Source of the DNA: Cellulomonas edaphi
GTDB taxonomy: Bacteria > Actinomycetota > Actinomycetes > Actinomycetales > Cellulomonadaceae
Assembly: GCF_030362815.1 (NCBI RefSeq)
Contig: NZ_JAUCGR010000002.1
Coordinates: forward strand, 1,054,001 to 1,118,000
DNA: 64,000 nt
Direction: 5' to 3'
Both the position numbers and the translations under genes were made by a program. The notes under the pieces were generated by a model. The model had not been told where the DNA came from. It saw only the letters and a list, made by a program, of their open reading frames with translations, and searched no databases. Positions 1-7,267 of the stretch are shown here, in pieces (the first letter of the stretch is position 1; every line of letters starts with the position of its first letter).

Positions 1-41
1 GACGTGGCACAATCAGGACGCGAACCGTCCGGAATGGGTCC

Positions 42-47
42 TACGGT
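42..47 (+). promoter_or_regulatory. -10 element of a leaderless promoter (DinB gene)
   Basis: TACGGT is followed by six bases and then the ATG at 54. The start codon therefore sits where transcription should begin, so the mRNA is probably leaderless. Any -35 would lie before about position 25. Confidence 0.45.
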
Positions 48-53
48 CGCCCC

Positions 54-641
54 ATGACGAAGATCGCACCGTGGGAGACGCCCCTCGCCCGGAGCGAGGT
101 CGACCACCTGGTCGGCTCGCTCGACCTCATGCGCACGACGTTCCGCTGGAAGGCCGACGGGCTCGACGCCGCCGGCCTCGCCGCGACCGTCGGCGCCTCC
201 ACCCTGACGCTCGGCGGCCTGCTCAAGCACCTGGCCGCCGTCGAGGACACCACGTTCTCGTGGAAGCTGGCGGGCCAGCACCCGGGCCCGATCTGGCACC
301 CGGAGACGTGGGAGGAGACGCACTCCGAGCTCCTGGCCGCAGGGGACGACGAACCCGCCGCCCTGTACGCCGTCTGGGACGGCGCGGTCGCCCGCTCGCA
401 CGACCGGCTCGAGCGCGCGCTCGACGGCGGAGGTCTCGACCAGCTGGTCGCGGACACCTACGACGACGGCAGCCACCCCAGCCTGCGCCGCCTGCTGCTC
501 GACCTCATCCAGGAGTACGCGCGCCACGCCGGCCACGCCGACCTGCTCCGCGAGACCGTGGACGGCCGGGTCGGCGAGGACCCGCCGCTCGACTGGCGAC
601 CCGCCTCCGGCGGACCGCTCACCTGGATCCGCGCCTACTGA
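54..641 (+). CDS. DinB-family (DUF664-type) protein
   Basis: This 195-residue protein looks like a four-helix-bundle member of the DinB/DUF664 superfamily, many of whose members are metal-dependent thiol transferases that use mycothiol or bacillithiol. An N-terminal helix is followed by LGGLLKHLAAVEDTTF, which carries the first histidine of the usual metal triad. A later segment, QEYARHAGHADLLRE, supplies the HxxH pair typical of the family. The length is normal. The gene appears leaderless: TACGGT lies six bases before the ATG. Its 3' end overlaps the convergent WYL gene by 7 bp. The substrate cannot be read from sequence; a mycothiol-linked detoxification role is inference. Confidence 0.8.
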   Translation: MTKIAPWETPLARSEVDHLVGSLDLMRTTFRWKADGLDAAGLAATVGASTLTLGGLLKHLAAVEDTTFSWKLAGQHPGPIWHPETWEETHSELLAAGDDEPAALYAVWDGAVARSHDRLERALDGGGLDQLVADTYDDGSHPSLRRLLLDLIQEYARHAGHADLLRETVDGRVGEDPPLDWRPASGGPLTWIRAY

Positions 642-1591
642 GGGTCCGTGGCGGCGAGCAGCCGGCGCCCGACGCTCCGCACGCACGCGACCAGCTCCGG
701 GCCGCCGAGGACGCGCAGCGGCACGGGCACGTCGGCGAGGCGCGCCGCGTACCAGGGCGGGTTGCTGGTGGTCGCGACGAGCCGGCACGACGAGCCGTCG
801 ACCGGCTCGAGCCGCCCGAGGTCACGGGGCAGCCACGTCTGCGCCCGGTGGGCGGGAGCGGCGACGACGACGTCGACCGCGTACTCCCACCCGACCGCGA
901 GGTGCGCCTCGAGCTCGGCGACCGCGTCGAGGCCCACCGGTGGCTTGAACGCGTCGGCGAGGACGTGGACCGACGTCACCCGGTCCACCCGGCAGGTCCG
1001 CCGAGCATCCACGGCATGCGAGTGGCACAGCAGGTACCAGCGCCCGTGCCGGACCACCACCGCCCAGGGATCCACGTCCGCCGTCCATGTCCGACCGGAC
1101 TCCGAGCGGTACTCCACCCGGACCCGTCGCCCGGCCGCGCACGCCTGCACCAGCGCCGACGCGGTCGCGGGATCCGGCCGCGCCGCACCCCGGTCCGGCA
1201 CGGGCGATGCGACGTCGCGCACCGCGCGGACCGGGTCGGCCAGCGCCTCGGGGAGGGACCGGACGATCTTCCCGAGCGCGGAGCCGACCGGCGCGGAAGG
1301 GTCGTCGGCCGCGTGGTGCCCGTCCAGGACGGCCATGACGAGGGCCATCGCCTCGGTCGCGGTGAACACCAGCGGCGGCGGGCGCACGCCGCGGCCCAGC
1401 CGGTAGCCGCCGTACGGGCCGCGGACGGCCACCACGGGGATGTCGGCGGCGCGCAGCGTCGCGACGTACCGGCGGGCTGCCCGGTCGGACACCCCGAGAC
1501 GCTCGGCGATGCGCTCCGCGGTGATCCCGGGAGCAGCCTGGATCAGCTCGAGCGCGGCGAGAGCGCGCGCGGTCGGGTTGCTCTCCCCCAC
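635..1591 (-). CDS. WYL-domain transcriptional regulator (HTH_11 + WYL)
   Basis: This 318-residue protein has an N-terminal winged helix-turn-helix (ITAERIAERLGVSDRAARRY, about residues 23-42). It is followed by the conserved YGGYRLG turn and a central WYL domain of about residues 140-230 with the WYLLCHSH core. WYL domains sense ligands, often nucleotides or nucleic acid, and members of this family regulate neighbouring genes or DNA-damage responses. The GTG start at 1591 is chosen because AAGGAGG lies at proper spacing upstream. The HNH gene lies 32 bp upstream in the same direction, so the two may be co-transcribed. The target is unknown. Confidence 0.85.
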   Translation of the reverse strand: MGESNPTARALAALELIQAAPGITAERIAERLGVSDRAARRYVATLRAADIPVVAVRGPYGGYRLGRGVRPPPLVFTATEAMALVMAVLDGHHAADDPSAPVGSALGKIVRSLPEALADPVRAVRDVASPVPDRGAARPDPATASALVQACAAGRRVRVEYRSESGRTWTADVDPWAVVVRHGRWYLLCHSHAVDARRTCRVDRVTSVHVLADAFKPPVGLDAVAELEAHLAVGWEYAVDVVVAAPAHRAQTWLPRDLGRLEPVDGSSCRLVATTSNPPWYAARLADVPVPLRVLGGPELVACVRSVGRRLLAATDPQ

Positions 1592-1623
1592 CGAGGCCTC
1601 CTTCCGGACGCGATCCGTCCGGG

Positions 1624-2019
1624 TCAGACGCTACTGCCACCGGCGGCGGTGGGTTCCTCGGCCGGCTCGGAGTCGGCTCCGGCGGCCAGGTCCGCCTGGA
1701 TGCGCACGTGCCGCTCGAGGAACGACCGCTCGTCGAGCCGTTTGCGCCGCAGCCACCCGGTGACCTCGTCGTTGCACTTGCTCGCGTTGCAGGACGCGCA
1801 GGCCGGGGCGATGTTCGCCAGGGTGTACCGGCCGCCGCGCGAGATCGGCAGCACGCAGTCGCGCTGCAACGGCACGTCGCGGGCTCCGCAGTAGGCGCAG
1901 CCACCCCACGCGGCGGTCAGCGCGGCCCACTGCGCGGGTGTGAGGTCGTGCTCGACGGCGTCCATCCGCTTCTTGCGGCGGCGCGCGTAGCGGGCCTGGC
2001 GCGAACGGGTGGCGGGCAT
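1624..2019 (-). CDS. HNH endonuclease domain protein
   Basis: This small 131-residue protein has a basic N-terminus (RRRKKR) and an HNH-type zinc-finger nuclease fold. The zinc knuckles are CAYC (C41, C44) and CASC (C74, C77), the conserved asparagine follows at N78, and the central strand reads RDCVLPISRGG. Where most HNH enzymes have Asp-His as the catalytic pair, this protein has Asp54-Cys55, so the usual first histidine is missing. The ATG at 2019 is preceded by TAGCCT and seven bases, a leaderless arrangement. The acidic tail is probably disordered. Genomic HNH proteins of this size are of unknown biological role. Confidence 0.75.
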   Translation of the reverse strand: MPATRSRQARYARRRKKRMDAVEHDLTPAQWAALTAAWGGCAYCGARDVPLQRDCVLPISRGGRYTLANIAPACASCNASKCNDEVTGWLRRKRLDERSFLERHVRIQADLAAGADSEPAEEPTAAGGSSV

Positions 2020-2026
2020 GGGGCCG

Positions 2027-2032
2027 AGGCTA
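2027..2032 (-). promoter_or_regulatory. -10 element of a leaderless promoter (HNH gene)
   Basis: On the minus strand TAGCCT is followed by seven bases and the ATG at 2019. This matches the pattern seen at several other genes of the window. Confidence 0.4.
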
Positions 2033-2055
2033 GCCGTCCGGCCCGCGGTGCCGGG

Positions 2056-2547
2056 TCAGGCGGGGCGGACCAGCTCCACGTCGGTCAGCCGGCTCTGCGC
2101 CGCGCTCCGCACCGCCTGGGTCCGGCCCCCCTCGGCCAGCGCCGCGATGACCGACTGGGTCGGCACGTGATCGATGACCCGGCGCTGCAGCCAGTCGCTC
2201 CACGCCATCGCCTCGCCGGTCGTCGCGTTCTCGCCGGCGACGAGCTCGCGCAGGCGGACCGCCTCTGCGGCGCGGCGCACGTGGAAGTCCTGCCGCGGTG
2301 GCTCGACGAGCGCGATCCAGTCGTCGGCCGGCTCGTCCGCACGCTGCTCGATGATGCGCAGCACGGCCGACCCGACGATCGCCTCGTCCGTCTCCTCGAC
2401 CAGCGCCGCACGCAGCGGAGCGAGGTCGGCCAGCCGGTCGACGGCTCGCGCGTACACGGGCCAGACGGCCACATCGAGCGACGCGTCGGCGTCCTGCTCG
2501 ACCGGCACACCCACCAGGTCCGCGAGCCGCACGAACTCCTCGGTCAT
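2056..2547 (-). CDS. hypothetical protein coupled to Fur regulator
   Basis: This 163-residue protein belongs to no family I recognise. It is acidic and helical, with no membrane segment, signal peptide or cysteine-rich motif. The ATG at 2547 is chosen because it overlaps the TGA of the upstream fur-type gene (ATGA), which implies translational coupling. A longer open frame extends upstream but runs through the regulator gene in another phase. Tight coupling suggests a role connected with the metal response controlled by the regulator; that is inference only. Confidence 0.65.
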   Translation of the reverse strand: MTEEFVRLADLVGVPVEQDADASLDVAVWPVYARAVDRLADLAPLRAALVEETDEAIVGSAVLRIIEQRADEPADDWIALVEPPRQDFHVRRAAEAVRLRELVAGENATTGEAMAWSDWLQRRVIDHVPTQSVIAALAEGGRTQAVRSAAQSRLTDVELVRPA

Positions 2548-2963
2548 CGATTGCCCTCCTGCTCGGCGCGAGCCGCCGCCGCGCAAGCCGCGCACGTGCC
2601 GAACAGCTCGAGAGTGTGCGTCACGTCGACGAACCCGTGGCGGCGGGCCGTCGCCGAGACGAAGGCCTCGATGTCCGGGCCCTCGATCTCGACCGTCTTG
2701 CCGCACGACCGGCAGACGACGTGGTGGTGGTGCGCGTCGCGCTCGCACCGCCGGTAGAGCGACTCGCCGCTCTCGGTGCGCAGCACGTCGAACTCGCCGC
2801 TCTCGGCCATCGCGCTCAGGGCGCGGTAGACGGTGGCCAGGCCGATCTCGGCCCCGCGCTCCTGCAGCAGCGCATGGATCTGCTGGGCGCTGCGGAAGTC
2901 GTCGAGATCCTCCATGAGGGCGCCGACGGCAAGCCGCTGGCGCGTCACTCGCTGCCCGGTCAT
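2544..2963 (-). CDS. Fur-family metal-responsive repressor (Zur-like)
   Basis: This 139-residue protein has the Fur layout: an N-terminal winged helix (FRSAQQIHALLQERG and IGLATVYRALSAM) followed by a dimerisation and metal-binding domain with HHHH, CRSC and a second pair, CAAC. The two CxxC pairs form the structural zinc site of Fur/Zur proteins. Length and the actinobacterial style of the HHHH stretch favour a zinc-uptake regulator, but iron or peroxide sensing cannot be excluded. The ATG at 2963 is preferred over an upstream in-frame start because AGGAGG lies just before it. The gene is coupled to a hypothetical protein downstream. Confidence 0.88.
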   Translation of the reverse strand: MTGQRVTRQRLAVGALMEDLDDFRSAQQIHALLQERGAEIGLATVYRALSAMAESGEFDVLRTESGESLYRRCERDAHHHHVVCRSCGKTVEIEGPDIEAFVSATARRHGFVDVTHTLELFGTCAACAAAARAEQEGNR

Positions 2964-3035
2964 CTCGTCCTCCTGGTCTGCGCGTGCGTGCCGCACGCGC
3001 GATGGCGGGACAAGCCTACGGGCCCGCCGGCGCGG

Positions 3036-5726
3036 TCAGGCATGACCAAGGGCGCCGTCGACGTGGGCGACGTCACGCATCTCGCCGGGCCGACCGAGCC
3101 CGAGGCTCGCCGCGTTGCGGACGATCTCCCGACGGCTCGACAAGCCGAGCTTGGCAAGGATCGCGGACACGTGATGGTCGGCGGTCTTCGCCGAGATGTA
3201 CAGCGCGGTCGCCAGCTCCGCGTTGGTGAGCCCCTGCGCCACGAGGCGCGCGACGTCCAGCTGCCGGTTGGTGAGACCCGAGGGGTTGGCGAGGGTGCCG
3301 GGCCGAGGGCGCGAGGGCAGCGCACGCAGGCCGCGGGCCGTGAGCATCGCCCGGGCCCGGGCCGCCGTGGCGGGGACGTCGAGCGCGTCGAGGCGCGCGA
3401 GGCCGGCCGCGGCGGTGGCGGCATCGCGGGCGTGGACCTCGGCGACCGCCGCGTCATAGGGGGCGCCGAGGTCTCGCCACGCACGCGCCGCGTCGGCGTG
3501 CGCACCGTCGAGCTCGAGCCGGTACGGCTCCGGCAGACCCGCTGTCGGCCCGCCGTCGCCACGGCCGGTACGCGCCAACCAGACGCGCAGGTCACCGACG
3601 GCCCACTGCGTGCCCGGCCGTTGCTCCGCGTCGGCGAGGCGACGTGCGACGTCGTCGAGGCGTGCGTCGTCGGCGCGCCCGTGCCACACGCCCTCGGCGA
3701 CCGCACTGCGCAGCGCGAGGGTGACCAGCGACTCGTCGAGGTCACGCGCGATCTGCTCCGCCGACGCGAGGTGCGCTTCCACCCGGGTGGTGTCCGCCCC
3801 GGTGCGGATCGCGAGGAGGGCCGCCACGATGTGGGGCCACACGGCGGTGAGCGGAGCGCCCTGGTCGTCGAGCACGGCAGCCGCGTCCTCGGCAGACGCG
3901 GCCCAACGGCCACGAAGGAGATGGAGCCGGGATCGCATGCCCGTCTGCCACTGGCGGCACAGCGCGATGTCGAGGTCCACGGTCATGGGGATGGACGTCG
4001 CCAGCACCGCCTCCGCATCGTCGAGCCGTCGGTGCTCGACGTCGAACGCCGACAGGTTCGAGTACGCGGTGGTCGCCACCTCGTCGAACGACCGGCTCAG
4101 TGCGGCGTTCGCGGCGTCGACGAGCCTCGTCCGCGCCGACGCGCGGCCCTCGACCAGGTCCGCGCCCGCCTCGGTGATCGCCAGACGCAGGTCCGCCGCC
4201 CCCGTCGTCGGCCGGTCCCGCTGCGCGTCGGCGATGGCGCGCGCCTCGTCGACGTCCAGGTGGCGGTAGGCGAGGTACGCCCGGGTCGCGTGCGCGGACG
4301 CGAGCGCCTCCGGCCCCGCGCTTGCCGCCGCCGCGGCGTCCGCGTGCCGCTCGGCCTCGCGCCGCTGCGCGGAGTAGTACTCGACGACCGCGCGCCGGTC
4401 GTGCGCCACGCTGACGCCGTCGCGGTCCCCCAGCAGCTCGCGGATGCGCAGCGCTTCGTCGATGGAGGTCAGAGCCGCGGGGAGTCGGCTGACCATGTAC
4501 TGCTCGGTGCTCAGCTGCTCGAGGAGCGTCGCGCGCTGCGCGGTCGCGTCGTCGAGGTGCTCGAGTGCCAGGCTCAAGAACGCGACGGCCTCGGTGTGGG
4601 CTCCCGCCGCCGTCGCGTCGGCCGCCGCCAGGATCGCGTACCTGCGTGTGCGCTCCACGTCGCCGCCCGCGGCGGCGTGGTGGGTCAGCACCGCGTCGGA
4701 TCCAGCCCCGACCTGCTCCCAGGCATCGAGCACGCGCAGGTGCAGCAGGGCGTCGACACCGGGCTCGATGCTGCTTGCGACGGCGAGCCGGGCGAGCTCG
4801 TGACGGAACGCGACACCTCGCGGCGAGCGCACGAGAAGTCCGGTCGACTCGAGACGTCGGAGCAAGGGCACGTCAAGCCCGAGGTAGGGCAGCAGACGGT
4901 TGTCGAGGACGTCGGGAGCCGTCGCGATCAGCTGCAGCGCGTCCACCTCGGCGGGCGCCAGCCCGGCGGTGCTCGAGAGCACCGCGTCCCGCACGGTCGT
5001 CGGGAGGACCTGGCCCGGGTGACGCGCGATCTCGGCGACGAAGAACGGGTTGCCGCCCGTGAGGTCCCGGATCGCCTGGTGGTCGACGCCGTGCTCGCCG
5101 ACACGCTCGCCGACGAGCGCGCGGACGGCCTCGGCGGACAGCGGCGGCAGCGTGAGGCGCTCGGTCGACTCCATCCTCGCGACGTCGCCGAGGAGTGCGA
5201 GCAGCGCGTGGCCGATGGGCACGTCCCGGTACGCGACGACCACGACCACCGGGATGCGCTCGATGCGTCTGACGAGGAAGCGCAGGACCTCGACCGACGC
5301 GGCGTCGATCCACTGGGCGTCGTCCACGACGAGGACGCTGGGGGTCGTGGAGACGGTCGCGGCGAAGTCCGCCTCGGCGCCGAGCAGGGTCTCCGCCGAC
5401 GCCGGACCGTCGATCCCGGCCACGACGTCGCGGATCGGCCCGAGCGGGCGCGGCGTCGAGAGCGGGTCGCAGCGGGCGGCGAGCACGCGCAGGCCCGCCG
5501 GTCGTGCCGCGAGCGCGGCACCGACGACGCTCGTCTTTCCGGCGCCCGCAGCCCCCGCGATCGTGACGACCGTGCCCGACGCCGAACCATCGGTCCGCAG
5601 GACACGCTCCATCGCTCGTCCGAGCGCATCGAGCTGCGGCGCGCGCTCGAACAGCCCCACGGCGCCATGGTAGACGCCGGGGGCCGTCCGAGAACCGGGT
5701 GACGTCTCAGCGAAAGAACCGGCCAC
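3036..5726 (-). CDS. large ATP-binding LuxR-family regulator (LAL/MalT-like)
   Basis: This protein of about 896 residues combines an N-terminal STAND/AAA-type ATPase with a C-terminal LuxR helix-turn-helix. The Walker A is GAAGAGKT (residues 58-65) and the Walker B is VLVVDDAQWID. The long middle is alanine-rich and helical, resembling TPR repeats. The C-terminal HTH contains LTNRQLDVARLVAQGLTNAE and TADHHVSAILAKLGL. LAL regulators use ATP and an inducer to activate their target operons. The GTG at 5726 overlaps the upstream small gene by 20 bp. A second in-frame GTG at 5660 sits right before the conserved GLFERAPQL and could be the true start. The inducer is unknown. Confidence 0.88.
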   Translation of the reverse strand: MAGSFAETSPGSRTAPGVYHGAVGLFERAPQLDALGRAMERVLRTDGSASGTVVTIAGAAGAGKTSVVGAALAARPAGLRVLAARCDPLSTPRPLGPIRDVVAGIDGPASAETLLGAEADFAATVSTTPSVLVVDDAQWIDAASVEVLRFLVRRIERIPVVVVVAYRDVPIGHALLALLGDVARMESTERLTLPPLSAEAVRALVGERVGEHGVDHQAIRDLTGGNPFFVAEIARHPGQVLPTTVRDAVLSSTAGLAPAEVDALQLIATAPDVLDNRLLPYLGLDVPLLRRLESTGLLVRSPRGVAFRHELARLAVASSIEPGVDALLHLRVLDAWEQVGAGSDAVLTHHAAAGGDVERTRRYAILAAADATAAGAHTEAVAFLSLALEHLDDATAQRATLLEQLSTEQYMVSRLPAALTSIDEALRIRELLGDRDGVSVAHDRRAVVEYYSAQRREAERHADAAAAASAGPEALASAHATRAYLAYRHLDVDEARAIADAQRDRPTTGAADLRLAITEAGADLVEGRASARTRLVDAANAALSRSFDEVATTAYSNLSAFDVEHRRLDDAEAVLATSIPMTVDLDIALCRQWQTGMRSRLHLLRGRWAASAEDAAAVLDDQGAPLTAVWPHIVAALLAIRTGADTTRVEAHLASAEQIARDLDESLVTLALRSAVAEGVWHGRADDARLDDVARRLADAEQRPGTQWAVGDLRVWLARTGRGDGGPTAGLPEPYRLELDGAHADAARAWRDLGAPYDAAVAEVHARDAATAAAGLARLDALDVPATAARARAMLTARGLRALPSRPRPGTLANPSGLTNRQLDVARLVAQGLTNAELATALYISAKTADHHVSAILAKLGLSSRREIVRNAASLGLGRPGEMRDVAHVDGALGHA

Positions 5727-5937
5727 CGAGCGCCGCCTCGGTCAGTGCGGCGTGGCGGATCGCCTCGACCACGCGGGCCGTCTCGCGGCGGCGGGCCCTC
5801 TCCTCGTGGTCGCCGGGCACGCGCGCCGTCGTCGGCCGGGTGTCGCGGCGCACGCGACGTGCCGCCCGAGCCACGACCCCCGGCCGGCCGAGCCGAGCTG
5901 GCAGCTCGACCGGCGAGGTGACCACCGCCGTCGTCAT
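5707..5937 (-). CDS. small basic hypothetical protein
   Basis: This 76-residue arginine-rich protein (many RR pairs) has no recognised domain. It starts with an ATG overlapping the stop codon of the DUF4242 gene (ATGA) and ends inside the start region of the LuxR-type regulator gene. It is therefore likely part of a three-gene unit: DUF4242, this protein, LAL regulator. No signal peptide or membrane segment is visible. The tight overlap and compatible codon use support it being translated; its function is unknown. Confidence 0.5.
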   Translation of the reverse strand: MTTAVVTSPVELPARLGRPGVVARAARRVRRDTRPTTARVPGDHEERARRRETARVVEAIRHAALTEAALGGRFFR

Positions 5938-6218
5938 GCCGCGACCTCTCCCGCGGTCTGCGGCCCGAACTCGGCGACGACCTCCGCGACGAGGTCGGCG
6001 GGGAACCCGCCGCGGCGGGCGTGCTCCCGGACGGTCTCCGGCTCGTCGGTCCGGTGGAGGCAGTAGAGCTTGTCCCCCGCGACGTAGGTGGTCACCCACT
6101 CGTAGGGCAGACCGAGCGACTCGACCGCCAGGTTGGAGGTCCGGGCGATGGTGACGAGGTCCTCGTGGCTGAGCTGCGAGGCGCCCGGGACGTTCCGCTC
6201 GATGATGAAGGTGTGCAT
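5934..6218 (-). CDS. DUF4242 (SCO4226-type nickel-binding) protein
   Basis: This compact 94-residue protein starts MHTFIIERNVPGASQLS and keeps the DUF4242 features: a ferredoxin-like alpha/beta fold, an EWVTTYVAGDKLYCLHR core and a helix with REHARRGGFP. A Streptomyces member (SCO4226) is known to bind nickel; others have no known function. The ATG at 6218 is chosen by family alignment; the upstream open frame is not conserved-looking. It is coupled by ATGA to a small basic protein and then to a LuxR-type regulator, suggesting that it feeds a signal into, or is controlled with, that regulator. Confidence 0.75.
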   Translation of the reverse strand: MHTFIIERNVPGASQLSHEDLVTIARTSNLAVESLGLPYEWVTTYVAGDKLYCLHRTDEPETVREHARRGGFPADLVAEVVAEFGPQTAGEVAA

Positions 6219-6381
6219 GGTCTCTTCCGATCCCTGAAGCTGCCCGGGCTTTCCGGGCAGGTCCCAGGCTGGTCGGAGCGGGTCGTGCCGACATCGGGAG
6301 GTCCTCCCCATGTTCGCGCGGCCCGGTCCCCATGCAGACCCGGCCCGGGAAGCACCGGGGCGGTCGGTGCTCGCGCCCCGG

Positions 6382-7170
6382 TCAGTCCGATGCGGCTCGG
6401 GTGTCGGCGGAGGACGAGCCCGCCTGCAGCCGCAGCCCCGCGAGCATCAGGTCCAGCCCCGCGCGGAACTGCTCGGCGTCGTCGTGCGCCGCGAACTCGT
6501 CGACGATGTGGTGCAGGAACGGGAAGTCGTCCACGTCGAGCGCGCGGAGCTCGTCCCGGAAGCTCGCGACGAACGCCCCGCGGTCGACGATTCCGTCGCG
6601 GACCTCCTGCGGCGGGTCCTGACCGCGGTCGGCCGCGACGCCGACGACGTACGCCATGACGGCCGACACGGCGTCGAACTGCTGCCGCCGGGTCAGGTCG
6701 AGTCGCATGACCTCGCGCCCCATCCGGTCGTAGAGCATCAGCCCGTTGGTCTGGGTGCCGGTGTCCTGCAGGAAGTAGGCGCCGAGCCACGGGCGGCCGA
6801 CGGTCGCCTCGTAGAACGCGATCGCCATCTCCCGGATCTCGGCGATCGGGTCGTCGCCGGCTCCGAGGTGGTCCGTCTTGGCCAGGACGTCGGCGAGCAC
6901 GCTGTCGGCCGCACGCTCGAGCAGCTCGTCCTTGCTCGACACGTACCAGTAGATGCTGCCGACGCCGCCGCCGAGCCGCGCCGCGAGGGCGCGGAACGTG
7001 AGCCCGGGCTCGCCGGACTCGTCGAGCAGCGCCACCGCCTCGGCGACGACCGCCTCGAGCGAGTGCGAGGCGCGCTGCCGCCCAGCCGCCCCGCGGCCGC
7101 CTCCGCGCCCACGCCCGGCACGGGATGCCGGGGTCTGTGACGCAGGGCTCATGCCGTCGTCGGTCGTCAT
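6382..7170 (-). CDS. TetR-family repressor of the adjacent MFS pump
   Basis: This 262-residue regulator has an arginine/glycine-rich N-terminal tail of about 40 residues, then a TetR helix-turn-helix (LTFRALAARLGGGVGSIYWY) and a ligand-binding C-terminal domain of the TetR_C type. It is divergent from a DHA2-type efflux gene. The 97-bp spacer between them is filled with GAAC-N3-GTTC inverted repeats, so it very probably represses both its own gene and the pump until a drug-like ligand binds. The ATG at 7170 is retained although a Met at residue 7 is possible. The arginine-rich extension may add nonspecific DNA contacts. Confidence 0.88.
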   Translation of the reverse strand: MTTDDGMSPASQTPASRAGRGRGGGRGAAGRQRASHSLEAVVAEAVALLDESGEPGLTFRALAARLGGGVGSIYWYVSSKDELLERAADSVLADVLAKTDHLGAGDDPIAEIREMAIAFYEATVGRPWLGAYFLQDTGTQTNGLMLYDRMGREVMRLDLTRRQQFDAVSAVMAYVVGVAADRGQDPPQEVRDGIVDRGAFVASFRDELRALDVDDFPFLHHIVDEFAAHDDAEQFRAGLDLMLAGLRLQAGSSSADTRAASD

Positions 7171-7184
7171 GGTTGCACTGTACC

Positions 7185-7251
7185 GAACGGCGTTCTACCG
7201 TACAGAACAGCGTTCGATAAACGAACACTGATCGATCAAAGAACAATGTTC
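7185..7251. promoter_or_regulatory. operator array, GAAC-N3-GTTC repeats
   Basis: Three perfect GAAC-N3-GTTC palindromes lie at 7185-7195, 7205-7215 and 7241-7251. A further inverted repeat, GTTCG-N5-CGAAC, occupies 7212-7226. The first two are exactly 20 bp apart, two helical turns. They fill the spacer between the tetR and MFS starts and are the probable repressor binding sites. Confidence 0.7.
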
Positions 7252-7267
7252 TCTCGAAGGACTCGCC

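Noticed and set aside
2616-5702. 1028-codon plus-strand frame
   Set aside because: Antisense to the LuxR-type regulator and Fur genes; Arg/Gly/Val/Asp-rich composition typical of shadows in high-GC DNA.
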